From JAGOUA01 sp964645655 (GTDB lineage: Bacteria > Patescibacteriota > Patescibacteriia > 2-12-FULL-60-25): a stretch of 64,000 nucleotides of DNA. The translations under genes were made by a program, and so were the position numbers. Shown here in pieces: positions 18,556 to 26,828 of this stretch. The stretch lies in NCBI GenBank assembly GCA_964645655.1, contig CAZXZS010000003.1, positions 1 to 64,000 of the forward strand. Reading direction: 5' to 3'. Position 1 is the stretch's first letter; each line of letters opens with the position of its first letter. The notes beneath the pieces were generated by a model. That model searched no databases, was not told where the DNA came from, and saw only the letters and a program-made list of their open reading frames with translations.

Positions 18556-19776
18556 TTAAGGGGTTTTCTCGTCTAGTTCTGCCTTGGATCGGTCGGCATC
18601 ATCGAGCTTGAGCGTGCCTTCGATGGCACCGTCCGTCGGGGCGATGAAGGGAGGATCTTCCTTGCGTTCAGGCGTCGGCTTCACGGGAAGCTCACGACGA
18701 GGACGAATGAGCGGCTTGGGAGCGTCTTTCTGAGACTCATCCTTCGGCGCTTCTTTGCGGGGCTCCTCGCGTTCGGCCTTGCGCGCCTCGTGCAAGGTCG
18801 CCCTGGCCTCGCGTAAGGCCTCGGTTGCCGCTCGGAACGCGTCAGAAGCATCGAGATAGGCACCCGCCTCGAAGGAGGCGCGGCCTTTCGCCATCGCTTC
18901 CTTGGCGGCGGCGGCCTGCAGGTCAACTTTCACCAGGGCTTCCGGAGCGAACGCGGCCTCCGCCAGCCCCCGCTCTTGCTGGAATTCTGCGAATCGACCG
19001 TCCAGTTCCGCTTGGGCTGCGAGGGCGATCCCCTTCCATTTTGGGGAAGGTTCCCGCTCTTTCTTCTCGTCGGCCTTTCCTGCGGCTTCCACTTCGACCT
19101 TCAACTGCTCGCGTTGGCGCGTCGCAGCTTCAGCCTTGAGCCGGACGGCATCGAGGACCGGCGTGATCGCGACACCCTTCTCGATGGGGCGTTCCGAGAG
19201 GCGATCGAGGGCGTCTTGGCGGACACGGAGCTTGGCCGCATAGCGGGCAGACAGATCAGCGGCGGCGGGCGCATCGCCCACTTCCTTGACCGCGAGGATC
19301 TTGGCTTCGGCGCGATCGGCCTGCTCCTTAAAGCGGGCCTCGAGCTCGGCTTGGACGGCAGGGGTGAGGCGCTCCTGCTCGGCGAGCGCCTTCGCCTCGT
19401 CGAGGCGGCGGGCGGCGAGGTCGGTTTCGACTTCCGCTTTCGCCTCGGCAGAGAGCGCCAGCGAGCGGCGGATAGGCTCGTTGATGTTCACCTTCACGAA
19501 ATAGAGAGGGGTGTCTGGAAGGGCGCCTTCCGCCGCAGACGCCGTGCCGGTCCCGATGAGCAGGAGGGCAAGCGCCGCGAGCGGAATCGGCTTGAGGACG
19601 GGTACAAGAAAGGAGAAACGGGGGTTCGACCTTTGCCCTAGAGGACGGGCCATGGCGGCAGGTCTTACGGGATGCGTTTCCATGAACGCCAAGACCTCGC
19701 GACGAGCGGCATCTTTCTCGTCGGGCGTGAGGGCCAGCGCGCGGGCGTGGCGGAAGAACCTAAAGCGATAAAACAT
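18556..19776 (-). CDS. DUF5667-domain membrane protein, likely sigma-factor partner
   Basis: The 406-residue protein has a cytoplasmic N terminus of about 60 residues, one transmembrane segment (about residues 62-80, LAALALLLIGTGTASAA) and a DUF5667 domain (ALPDTPLYFVKVNINEPIRRSL, then long charged helices). A Lys/Pro/Glu-rich tail follows. The ATG at 19776 overlaps the sigma gene by 17 nt. The layout (short inside part, one membrane span, long outside part, downstream of a sigma gene) is that of an anti-sigma factor, but no ZAS motif is seen, so regulation is inference. Coiled-coil-rich repeats of Ala, Glu and Lys fill about residues 120-330. Confidence 0.8.
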   Translation of the reverse strand: MFYRFRFFRHARALALTPDEKDAARREVLAFMETHPVRPAAMARPLGQRSNPRFSFLVPVLKPIPLAALALLLIGTGTASAAEGALPDTPLYFVKVNINEPIRRSLALSAEAKAEVETDLAARRLDEAKALAEQERLTPAVQAELEARFKEQADRAEAKILAVKEVGDAPAAADLSARYAAKLRVRQDALDRLSERPIEKGVAITPVLDAVRLKAEAATRQREQLKVEVEAAGKADEKKEREPSPKWKGIALAAQAELDGRFAEFQQERGLAEAAFAPEALVKVDLQAAAAKEAMAKGRASFEAGAYLDASDAFRAATEALREARATLHEARKAEREEPRKEAPKDESQKDAPKPLIRPRRELPVKPTPERKEDPPFIAPTDGAIEGTLKLDDADRSKAELDEKTP

Positions 19777-20275
19777 AGGAGGGGATGAGGCGGCGGAGCT
19801 TGTCGATGGCACGATGGAGACGGACGGACACGACGTTCGCGGATTCGCCCAGGATCTCCGCGATCTCTTTTGGCGACAAGTCATCGATGTAGCGCATGAT
19901 GACGACTTCACGATGCTTCTCGTCGAGCTGGTCGAGGTAGGGGCGGATGGCTTGGTGGTCGATCCCCTTCTCGATGGCCGTTTTGGGGTTACTGGATGGC
20001 TCGAACCCGCTTTCCTCCAAGACCTCGAGCGAGACCTGTTCGCGCTTCTTGCGGGCCTCATCGATGATGAGGTTGTTCGCGACCTTGTAGAGGAAGGCGC
20101 GGAGGTTCTCGACCTGCGTGCCCTGGGCCAGGGCTTGCCAGACGCGCATGTACGTCTGCTGCATCAGGTCCCTGGCCTGCTCGCGATGGTAGACGCGGAA
20201 ATAGCAATGGCGAAAAATCGCGTCTGCGTAGGTCTCGTAGGCGTGGAGGAACGCGGCTTGGACGTCCATTGGCAT
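19760..20275 (-). CDS. RNA polymerase sigma factor, sigma-70 family (ECF-like)
   Basis: The 171-residue protein has region 2 (FRHCYFRVYHREQARDLMQQTYMRVWQAL) and region 4 (LDEKHREVVIMRYIDDLSPKEIAEILGESANVVSVRLHRA with its helix-turn-helix) and lacks regions 1 and 3, the plan of an extracytoplasmic-function sigma factor. The ATG at 20275 is chosen because it precedes region 2 at the usual distance; the open frame upstream is antisense to nothing but has no homology and includes a terminator. It starts an operon with the DUF5667 and DUF5666 genes. Confidence 0.93.
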   Translation of the reverse strand: MPMDVQAAFLHAYETYADAIFRHCYFRVYHREQARDLMQQTYMRVWQALAQGTQVENLRAFLYKVANNLIIDEARKKREQVSLEVLEESGFEPSSNPKTAIEKGIDHQAIRPYLDQLDEKHREVVIMRYIDDLSPKEIAEILGESANVVSVRLHRAIDKLRRLIPSYVLSL

Positions 20276-20462
20276 AGATGACGGAGAAAAGGGTTGGGTC
20301 TTACCGGCGGCGCAGGGATCCCGGGGAATACCGCTTGACGGTAGCATTCCGCCGATCCGAGGCAAAGGCGGAACCAACCACACGGATACATCTGATCCCA
20401 TGATTTGGCTAAGATTCGCTGTAACGGACGCGTAGTCGGCTGTTTCGCGATCGGTCACATGC

Positions 20463-20487
20463 AAAAAAACGGCCGGTGGCCGTTTTT
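20463..20487 (-). terminator. terminator after 20490-20786
   Basis: AAAACGGCC and GGCCGTTTT pair around a 3-nt loop, followed by TTTGC on the minus strand. It separates the acidic protein gene from the sigma operon. Confidence 0.8.
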
Positions 20488-20489
20488 CC

Positions 20490-20786
20490 CTACGTCTCGT
20501 GACGAGGTTTTTGCTGTTCGCGGTCGATGGCCTCCGTTGGCGCGGGAGAAGCGGGCGCTTCTTCACCGGGCCCTTCTTCCTCCCCCTCTTCGCCCTCGTC
20601 TTCCTCCCCATCTTCCCTCTCCTCTTCTTCATCTTCCCCGGCTTCGTCTGCGTCCGTCTTGGGGGATTCGTCCGGTTGCGTCGGGCGACGCGTCTCTTCG
20701 GCCGTTTCCGCACCTGCCGTCTCGGCTCCGTCATCGGCTGGGACCTTCTTTTCCAGGTCACGGTCACTTGCAAGGAAGTGGGACAT
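20490..20786 (-). CDS. very acidic low-complexity protein, 98 aa
   Basis: No family is recognised. After a short N terminus (MSHFLASDRDLEKKV) the protein becomes a run of Glu, Asp, Gly, Ala and Pro with a net charge strongly negative, so it is probably disordered. The ATG at 20786 is chosen because codon use changes there; the frame continues upstream but becomes Arg/Ser-rich. A terminator directly after its stop shows it is a separate transcription unit. It could be a linker-type partner of a basic or membrane protein. Confidence 0.55.
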   Translation of the reverse strand: MSHFLASDRDLEKKVPADDGAETAGAETAEETRRPTQPDESPKTDADEAGEDEEEEREDGEEDEGEEGEEEGPGEEAPASPAPTEAIDREQQKPRHET

Positions 20787-20996
20787 ACGATGATGGCTAG
20801 CGAATGAAGAAGAGCGGGAACGAGGGGCGGCCCTAGACACGTCCGGGGACGGTCCGAGGCGGCCCCACGTTCGACGCTCAGCCGGAGGATACGCCGCAGC
20901 GGATCTCCCGACCGAACGCCGAACGGGCTTCGGCCTCTCCACCGTACACCTCACGAAAATGGCGTCAAGAAGATCACCGGTTTCGATTCATGTCCG

Positions 20997-22889
20997 TCAC
21001 TTCTTTTCTTCGTCGGCCCGTCGCTTGGCCTTGAGGATCAGACGCACGAAACGGAGCTCCTCGTAGCCGTAATCCGTCCCTAGCGCAGCTTGGACAGGTG
21101 CGAGGAAGGCGGTGCCGATTTGGCGGAAGGCTGCGACGATCCGTTGGAACCGCTCGAGGGACGGGACCGTGAGGTGGGCGATCTCGAGCGGGATCTTTTG
21201 TTCGAGGGCTTGTTCGAGATGGGCGAGGACGGTACCGACGGTCAGGTGACGTGCGGTTGCGATCTGCTCGATCGTCTGCTGGTTCGCGAGGGCTTCGACC
21301 GTGGCGAGAATGGAGGCACCGACGGCGCGTTTCGCTGGTGCGGCCACAACAGGAGCGGGCTTCGACTCGGTGACGCGTTCCTCGAGGCCATGCTCCTGGG
21401 CATACGCCTGTATTTCCGCGAGGAAATCTTGGCCGTATTGCGCCAGCTTCTCTTTGCCGATGCCGAAGACCTGGGCCATCGAAGCGAGACGTTGCGGATA
21501 GCGGCGGGCCATGTCGTGGAGGGTCCGGTCGCCGAAGATGATGTAGGGCGGGACGGAGCGGGCCTCGGCAAGGCGGCGACGGACGGCCCGCAGGCGCTCG
21601 AAGAGGGCCTGGTCGTAGGGTTCCGTGGCGGCGTTCTTGCCGGACGGACGCGTGAGGGCGGCTGGCGCCGTCGGATCCGGCAACGGAAGGTCGTTGAGGG
21701 ACGGGACGCAGACGTCGCACGCCCCGCAATTCCCTTCCCCCCAGGTCTCGCCGAAATACTTTAACAGGAAGGCGCGGCGGCACGTGGTGCGCTCGCCGTA
21801 GTCGAGCATGTCCTGGAGCTGTTGGCGGGCGCGCTGGCGCTCGGCCGGGTCGGGCATCTCGCGAATGAAATATTCCTGCTTGATGCGGTCGCCGGATGAA
21901 TAGAAGAGGACGCAGTCGCTGGGGAGACCGTCACGACCGGCGCGGCCGGTTTCCTGGTAGTACCCTTCGACGGATTTTGGCAGGTCCATGTGCACGACCA
22001 GGCGGACGTCAGGCTTGTCGATCCCCATGCCAAAGGCGATCGTAGCGACGATGACAGGGACCTGGTCACGGATGAAGGCCTCCTGGATCTTGGTCCGCTG
22101 CAGAGGCGTCAGGCCTGCGTGGTAGGCAGCGGCGGGGACCCCATTCGCCTGGAGATCGGCCGCGGTCTTTTCGACGCCTTTGCGCGAGAAGCAATAGATG
22201 ATGATCGCCTGGTTCGGGTGGCGGCGGACTTCCTGGAGGAGCCGTGGGAGGGCCTTTTTCTTCGGGAGGACGCGATAGGCGAGATTCGTGCGGTTGAAGC
22301 TGGACTGGAAGACCCTCCCCTGTTCAAGGCGCAGCTGGGCGATGATGTCGTCGCGGACACGGGCATTGGCCGTGGCCGTGAGGGCGATGAGGGGAACGCC
22401 GGGAAAGGCGTCCCGAAGGCGGCGCAGGTTGCGATAATCCGGACGAAAATCGTGGCCCCACTCGGAAATGCAGTGGGCCTCGTCGATGGCGAAGAGATCG
22501 ACCTGGAGAGATTGCAAAAACGCGATGGTCTGGGGAAAGGCGAGCCGTTCGGGAGCGAGGTACAGCAGCTTCAGTTGGCCATTTTTCGCCATGAGCTCGA
22601 CGTAGGCGGCTTCCTGCGGACTCAGCGTGCTGTTCAGGAAGGCGGCGGCGATGCCGTTAGCCTTGAGGGCGTCGACCTGGTCCTTCATGAGGGCGATCAG
22701 CGGCGAGACGACGACGGTGAGGCCCGGGAACGCCAAGGCGGGCAGCTGGTAGCAGAGCGACTTGCCGCCACCCGTCGGCATGAGGACGAGAGCGTCTTGG
22801 CCGGCATGGCAATGCTCAACAATCTCTTGCTGCAAGGGGCGGAATTGTTCGTAACCGAAATATTTTTTGAGGAGGTCACGCATCACCAT
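20997..22889 (-). CDS. recQ: ATP-dependent DNA helicase RecQ
   Basis: The 630-residue 3'-5' helicase has Walker A (MPTGGGKSLCY), DEAH box (DEAHCISEWGHDFRP), motif VI (GRAGRDG), the RecQ zinc-binding cysteines (CRRAFLLKYFGE...CGACDVC), an HRDC domain (about residues 400-480) and a C-terminal winged-helix or HTH-40 domain (about 520-600). It repairs stalled forks and recombination intermediates. An ATG at 22889 is used; a GTG three codons upstream and an ATG two codons downstream are alternatives. It stands alone between convergently oriented and same-strand genes of unrelated function. Confidence 0.96.
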   Translation of the reverse strand: MVMRDLLKKYFGYEQFRPLQQEIVEHCHAGQDALVLMPTGGGKSLCYQLPALAFPGLTVVVSPLIALMKDQVDALKANGIAAAFLNSTLSPQEAAYVELMAKNGQLKLLYLAPERLAFPQTIAFLQSLQVDLFAIDEAHCISEWGHDFRPDYRNLRRLRDAFPGVPLIALTATANARVRDDIIAQLRLEQGRVFQSSFNRTNLAYRVLPKKKALPRLLQEVRRHPNQAIIIYCFSRKGVEKTAADLQANGVPAAAYHAGLTPLQRTKIQEAFIRDQVPVIVATIAFGMGIDKPDVRLVVHMDLPKSVEGYYQETGRAGRDGLPSDCVLFYSSGDRIKQEYFIREMPDPAERQRARQQLQDMLDYGERTTCRRAFLLKYFGETWGEGNCGACDVCVPSLNDLPLPDPTAPAALTRPSGKNAATEPYDQALFERLRAVRRRLAEARSVPPYIIFGDRTLHDMARRYPQRLASMAQVFGIGKEKLAQYGQDFLAEIQAYAQEHGLEERVTESKPAPVVAAPAKRAVGASILATVEALANQQTIEQIATARHLTVGTVLAHLEQALEQKIPLEIAHLTVPSLERFQRIVAAFRQIGTAFLAPVQAALGTDYGYEELRFVRLILKAKRRADEEKK

Positions 22890-22994
22890 AGCCCACACCG
22901 TTGCTTAGAATCCGAGCGGCCGTCAAATAGGGCGACAATGCCCCGGAACTTCGGCCCGGGAACGGCTTCGAGAGCTCTTTTGGGGGATTTTTCG

Positions 22995-23720
22995 CTATGT
23001 GAAACGGGCCAACGCATAGATGAAGGCCATCCCAAGGAACGTAAGGCAGATGAGGCCGTAGGAGCTGCGTTGGCTGTGCGCTTCGGGGAGCAGGTCGCTA
23101 GCGCCCAAATAAAGCAGGAAGCCCGCGAAGAAACCGAGGTACCAGACCAAGAATTCGCTAGGGATGCGGAACACGAAGGTCGAGAGCACGCCCAACACCG
23201 GCATGAGCGCGTCAAGGATGAGAAACTGGACCGTACGACGCAGCGAGTTCTTGTTCATGAGCATGAGGCTCACGGTGTTGAGGCCATCACTGAAATCGTG
23301 GGCGAGGACGGCGATGGCGACGAGGGTGCCGACTTCGGGGCTCACGTGGAACCCGAGGCCGATCCCTACCCCGTCCAGGAAGCTGTGGAAAGCGAGGCCC
23401 GACGCGCCGACATAGCCGACGAGCGGGTGCTTGTGGTCGACATAGGCGTCTTCATGGGTGTGGTGGATGACGGCGAGCTTCTCGAACACATGCAAGGTCA
23501 GGAAGCCCAGCGCCACGGCGACCATGGCGGACATGAGGGGCAGGCCCTGGATGCGGCTCAGTTCGGCGATCTCGGGGATCAGGTCAAAGAGGGCGACGGC
23601 GATCAGGACGCCAGCCGTGAAGCTGATGACGGCGTGGAGGCGCTTGCGGTGACGGATCCCGAAGAGGCCGCCGCAGAGGGTGGAAACGAAGGTCGCGAAG
23701 GCGAAGAGGAGGATTTGCAT
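22995..23720 (-). CDS. ZIP family metal transporter
   Basis: The 241-residue protein has seven to eight hydrophobic segments and the ZIP metal-site helices HSFLDGVGIG (TM4) and HDFSDG (TM5), which form the transport path for zinc or another divalent cation. A His/Asp-rich cytoplasmic loop (HHTHEDAYVDHKH) lies between TM3 and TM4. The promoter at 23757-23785 yields a leader of about 30 nt that holds a hairpin (23727-23740) close to the ATG and no Shine-Dalgarno sequence. The gene is divergent from the nicotinamide phosphoribosyltransferase gene. Confidence 0.93.
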   Translation of the reverse strand: MQILLFAFATFVSTLCGGLFGIRHRKRLHAVISFTAGVLIAVALFDLIPEIAELSRIQGLPLMSAMVAVALGFLTLHVFEKLAVIHHTHEDAYVDHKHPLVGYVGASGLAFHSFLDGVGIGLGFHVSPEVGTLVAIAVLAHDFSDGLNTVSLMLMNKNSLRRTVQFLILDALMPVLGVLSTFVFRIPSEFLVWYLGFFAGFLLYLGASDLLPEAHSQRSSYGLICLTFLGMAFIYALARFT

Positions 23721-23726
23721 AAGATA

Positions 23727-23740
23727 CCCCCGGATGGGGG
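23727..23740 (-). promoter_or_regulatory. leader hairpin just before the ZIP start codon
   Basis: Five C and five G bases pair around a 4-nt loop, ending 6 nt before the ATG. It could hinder initiation; that is inference. Confidence 0.4.
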
Positions 23741-23756
23741 CATACGTTCCGCTTGG

Positions 23757-23785
23757 AGAATAGGCCGTCCGGAGAGCCTACGCAA
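23757..23785 (-). promoter_or_regulatory. promoter of the ZIP gene
   Basis: TTGCGT (23785-23780), 17-nt spacer, TATTCT (23762-23757) on the minus strand. Confidence 0.55.
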
Positions 23786-23880
23786 GGACGCCTGCATTCA
23801 GGACCTGCTTCCCTTCATCGTCGCACTCATCCGCGTACAGCCTCTCCATCATGGGCATTTTGCTCAGTATTTACGGTCTC

Positions 23881-23910
23881 TTGACACCCTCCTTACTTCG
23901 TGTCTAAATT
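23881..23910 (+). promoter_or_regulatory. promoter of the nicotinamide phosphoribosyltransferase gene
   Basis: TTGACA (23881-23886), 18-nt spacer, TAAATT (23905-23910). It starts a leader of about 140 nt. Confidence 0.65.
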
Positions 23911-23923
23911 ACACTAATTTAGA
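23903..23923 (+). promoter_or_regulatory. perfect 9-3-9 inverted repeat over the -10 box (operator)
   Basis: TCTAAATTA and TAATTTAGA flank CAC. The repeat covers the -10 box and the start region, so a bound protein would repress. By position it is a candidate for an NAD-metabolism repressor such as NrtR or NiaR; no such gene is in the window. Confidence 0.65.
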
Positions 23924-23937
23924 TTGATCCCTGCCTG

Positions 23938-23988
23938 CTCCGGAGACGCTTCGCCCTTGGCACGAGGCGCCTCCGGATCAGCCGGAGG
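23938..23988 (+). promoter_or_regulatory. leader with two mutually exclusive hairpins
   Basis: CCTCCGG (23970-23976) pairs with CCGGAGG (23982-23988), but the same CCGGAG can also pair with CTCCGG at 23938-23943. Such alternatives are seen in attenuators and riboswitches; no known class is recognised. Confidence 0.35.
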
Positions 23989-24055
23989 GTCAGATCGCGC
24001 CCATTCACCCATCCGTCCCGGCAGTCGCCGGCACGTCACCCGAAAGGATCTCCCC

Positions 24056-25429
24056 ATGCGGTACAACCCCCTGCTCCTCACCGACAGCTACAAGCTCTCC
24101 CACTGGCGGCAGTACCCGCCGGGCACCACGCGCGTGTTCTCGTTCTTCGAGAGCCGCGGCGGAGCCTTCCCCACCTCGACCTTCTTCGGCCTGCAGGCGC
24201 TCCTCAAGGAGCACCTGGTGGGTGCGGTCGTGACCGCGGCGGACATCGAGGAGGCGCGGGATCTCACGGCGCAGCACCTCAACGACGCGGGCATCTTCAA
24301 CGAGGCCGGCTGGCGGCGCATCGTCGAGGTCCACGGCGGACGGCTGCCGGTGGAGATCCGCGCGGTCCCCGAGGGCAGCCGGATCCCGGTGCGCAACGCC
24401 CTCATGACGGTCGTGAACACCGACCCTGAGCTGCCGTGGGTGACCAACTACCTGGAGACGCTCCTCTCGCAACTGTGGTACCCCACCACGGTGGCGACGC
24501 AGTCGCGGGCCATGAAGGACGTGATCGCTGAGTTCCTGGCGCGCACCGGGACGACCGGTGACACCGCCTTCAAGCTGCACGACTTCGGCTTCCGGGGCTC
24601 GACCACGGTGGCCTCATCCGCGATCGGCGGGGCGGCGCACCTGCTCAACTTCCAGGGCACCGACACGCTGTCGGCGCTGGCGCTGCTGCGACGGTACTAC
24701 CACGCCCCCTGCGCCGGCTTCTCGATTCCCGCGGCAGAGCATTCCACCATCACCTCGTGGGGCCGCACGCACGAGGAGGACGCCTACCGCAACATGCTCG
24801 AGGCCTTTCCCAAGGGGCTCGTCGCGGTGGTGTCGGACTCCTACGACGTGTTCCGGGCCTGTGCCGAGCTGTGGGGCGGCTCGCTGCGCACGGAGGTGCT
24901 CCAGCGCGATGGTGTGCTGGTGGTGCGGCCGGACAGCGGGCATCCTCCGACGGTCGTGGTGCGCGTGCTCGAGCTCCTCGGCCAGGCCTTCGGGACGCAG
25001 ACCAACGCGAAGGGGTTCAAGGTCCTCGACCCGCATGTGCGCGTGATCCAGGGCGACGGCATCGACCTCGGGATGCTGGGGACGATCCTCGGGGCGATGG
25101 AGGTGGCGGGCTGGTCGGCGGACAACCTGGCGTTCGGGTCGGGCGGCGGCCTCCTGCAGAAGGTGGACCGCGACACCATGAAGTTCGCCTTCAAGTGCTC
25201 GGCGGTCGAGGTGGACGGCGGCTGGCGCGACGTGCTCAAGGACCCGGTCACGGATCCCGGCAAGCGCTCGAAGGCGGGGCGGCTGGTGCTCGTGCATGAC
25301 GGGGCCGGGTTCAAGACCCTCGTCGAGGGCCAGACCACGCTCCCCAACCTGCTCGTCCCCGTGTTCCGCGATGGCGTGCTGCTGGTCGACGACCCCTTCG
25401 CCACCATCCGGGCGCGCGCAGCAGAATGA
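24056..25429 (+). CDS. nicotinamide phosphoribosyltransferase
   Basis: The 457-residue enzyme condenses nicotinamide with PRPP to NMN, the first step of NAD salvage that avoids nicotinamidase. The N-terminal LLLTDSYKLSHWRQYPPGTTRVFSFFESRGG, the DFGFRGSTTVASSAIGGAAHLLNF segment (shown here only in part as family hallmarks), the GFSIPAAEHSTITSWG substrate loop and the RPDSGHP phosphate site are typical of NAMPT/NadV. The ATG at 24056 follows GAAAGGAT and matches the family N terminus; upstream codons are leader. Codons are nearly all G/C-ending. A promoter with an operator, a structured leader and a terminator make it a tightly controlled single-gene unit. Confidence 0.94.
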   Translation: MRYNPLLLTDSYKLSHWRQYPPGTTRVFSFFESRGGAFPTSTFFGLQALLKEHLVGAVVTAADIEEARDLTAQHLNDAGIFNEAGWRRIVEVHGGRLPVEIRAVPEGSRIPVRNALMTVVNTDPELPWVTNYLETLLSQLWYPTTVATQSRAMKDVIAEFLARTGTTGDTAFKLHDFGFRGSTTVASSAIGGAAHLLNFQGTDTLSALALLRRYYHAPCAGFSIPAAEHSTITSWGRTHEEDAYRNMLEAFPKGLVAVVSDSYDVFRACAELWGGSLRTEVLQRDGVLVVRPDSGHPPTVVVRVLELLGQAFGTQTNAKGFKVLDPHVRVIQGDGIDLGMLGTILGAMEVAGWSADNLAFGSGGGLLQKVDRDTMKFAFKCSAVEVDGGWRDVLKDPVTDPGKRSKAGRLVLVHDGAGFKTLVEGQTTLPNLLVPVFRDGVLLVDDPFATIRARAAE

Positions 25430-25437
25430 GGGGCCCT

Positions 25438-25463
25438 CCCCCGGCTGTTATGCCGGGGTTTTT
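25438..25463 (+). terminator. terminator after the NAMPT gene
   Basis: CCCCGGC and GCCGGGG pair around a 6-nt loop, followed by TTTTTC. Confidence 0.85.
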
Positions 25464-25542
25464 CATATGGGATCAAGTCGGACCTAAGAGGGCCAATCGC
25501 CCCTTCTTTTTTGTTTTTTCCGCACCTTGTATCGTCGATCGC

Positions 25543-26469
25543 ATGTCGCTCCCCCTCCCTACGCAGGCCTGGCACCTTACCGGTTCTAGTCCCGGCCCAA
25601 TAACGGTCGTCATCGGCGGCACGCATGGCGATGAGCTTGTCGGCGTCGAGGCCGTCCGACGGCTTTTGGCGCGTTATGGGGCTTCTGAACGATCGGTCGG
25701 ACCCTTGAAGATACCCGAGCTTTATGGAGACCTTGTGCTCGCGTTCGGAAATCCGGAAGCGATCCGACAACGAGCGCGGAGCGCGTCGGGCGTACGAGAC
25801 CTTAACCGCTGCTTCCTGGCGGATGACCTGGATAGGCCGCCTTCCGCCGAAGATATCGTGGATCTGGTACGCGCCCGTGAGCTTGCCCCGCTCCTCAAAG
25901 AAGCGGATTATGTGATCGACCTGCATGGGACGAGCAGCGATTCGCCGCCATTCGTCTGTCTTGGGCATGATTCTGCCGAACACCGGCGCCTTTACCAATG
26001 CCTGCGGATCCCCTACGTCCTCAGCGATCCGAGGGATGTCCTCGCCCACGACGAGGGACGTCCGGGGCGCGGAACGACGGACGATTTTGTCGATCGGCAT
26101 GGGGGTGCCGCCATCGCGTACGAGACGGGAAAGGAGGATGACCTCACGCGAGTTCCGGGCGTCGTGGAGGACGTGCAACGGATGCTGGCGGCCGTAGGGC
26201 ATTTTCCAAACGAGGAGATGCCGCTCCCTCTATCAAACCCACCGGTGTTTGCGCTCGAACGGTCCGTTCACGCGCAAGAAGAGGCTTTCACCTATGCCAT
26301 AGACATGGAAAGCGGGTGGCAGCCCGTACGCGCCGGCCAACTCGTGGGAACATATGCGAACGGGCAGGAAGAGCGAATCGCGCGGGATGGCATGCTCGTC
26401 TTCCCGAAAGCCCCGGGGAAGATTCGTGCCGGCAAGAACCTATATTATTTAGCTGTTCAGGAAGGGTAG
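25543..26469 (+). CDS. succinylglutamate desuccinylase / aspartoacylase family protein
   Basis: The 308-residue protein is an M14-like zinc hydrolase. GGTHGDELVGVEAV supplies the His and Glu zinc ligands, RDLNRCF binds the substrate carboxylate, and DLHGTSS gives the third ligand. The C-terminal beta-barrel domain (from about residue 225) is also present. The family removes acyl groups from amino acids, but which one is not clear. The ATG at 25543 lies 7 nt after a TATCGT box, so the mRNA is probably leaderless; the upstream frame overlaps the preceding terminator. Confidence 0.88.
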   Translation: MSLPLPTQAWHLTGSSPGPITVVIGGTHGDELVGVEAVRRLLARYGASERSVGPLKIPELYGDLVLAFGNPEAIRQRARSASGVRDLNRCFLADDLDRPPSAEDIVDLVRARELAPLLKEADYVIDLHGTSSDSPPFVCLGHDSAEHRRLYQCLRIPYVLSDPRDVLAHDEGRPGRGTTDDFVDRHGGAAIAYETGKEDDLTRVPGVVEDVQRMLAAVGHFPNEEMPLPLSNPPVFALERSVHAQEEAFTYAIDMESGWQPVRAGQLVGTYANGQEERIARDGMLVFPKAPGKIRAGKNLYYLAVQEG

Positions 26470-26471
26470 GA

Positions 26472-26508
26472 AAAACACCGCTGGACGCATCTGGCGGTGT
26501 TTTTTTTC
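26472..26508. terminator. terminator between convergent 25543-26469 and 26533-26817
   Basis: ACACCGC and GCGGTGT pair with a 12-nt loop, with A and T tracts on either side, so it can serve both strands. Confidence 0.8.
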
Positions 26509-26532
26509 GTTTCACCTGCGCCATTACCCGCC

Positions 26533-26817
26533 TCAGGCCGGGGCCAGCACCGGCTCCATGTCTGGGGCCGCGATCTGGCAACGTTCCTCCAAGCGCCATT
26601 TCATGGTGTCCGAACGGAACGACAAGTGAAAAATATCGCGATCATCGGAGACCGAGAACGTATACGTCTTGCCGATGCCGCTCTGTTCGGCGTGGATCGT
26701 CTTGACGCGACGGACCTGGTAATGGCGATTGTTCCAGCGGAACATGACCGGCTCGGGACGGTCCTGACGAAAGGCGACGAGGACTTCGATCGGTTGGGAG
26801 ACGCGTTCAAACAGCAT
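26533..26817 (-). CDS. small protein similar to DUF6504, downstream of lexA
   Basis: The 94-residue protein (ERVSQPIEVLVAFRQ...PVMFRWNNRHYQVRRVKTI) resembles the DUF6504 group, small proteins of unknown function that often lie with DNA-damage genes. It starts 11 nt after the lexA stop and is almost surely in the same transcript, so it should be SOS-controlled. No cysteines cluster and no membrane segment is seen. A role in the damage response is inferred from position only. Confidence 0.7.
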   Translation of the reverse strand: MLFERVSQPIEVLVAFRQDRPEPVMFRWNNRHYQVRRVKTIHAEQSGIGKTYTFSVSDDRDIFHLSFRSDTMKWRLEERCQIAAPDMEPVLAPA

Positions 26818-26828
26818 ATGAGGAGCGA

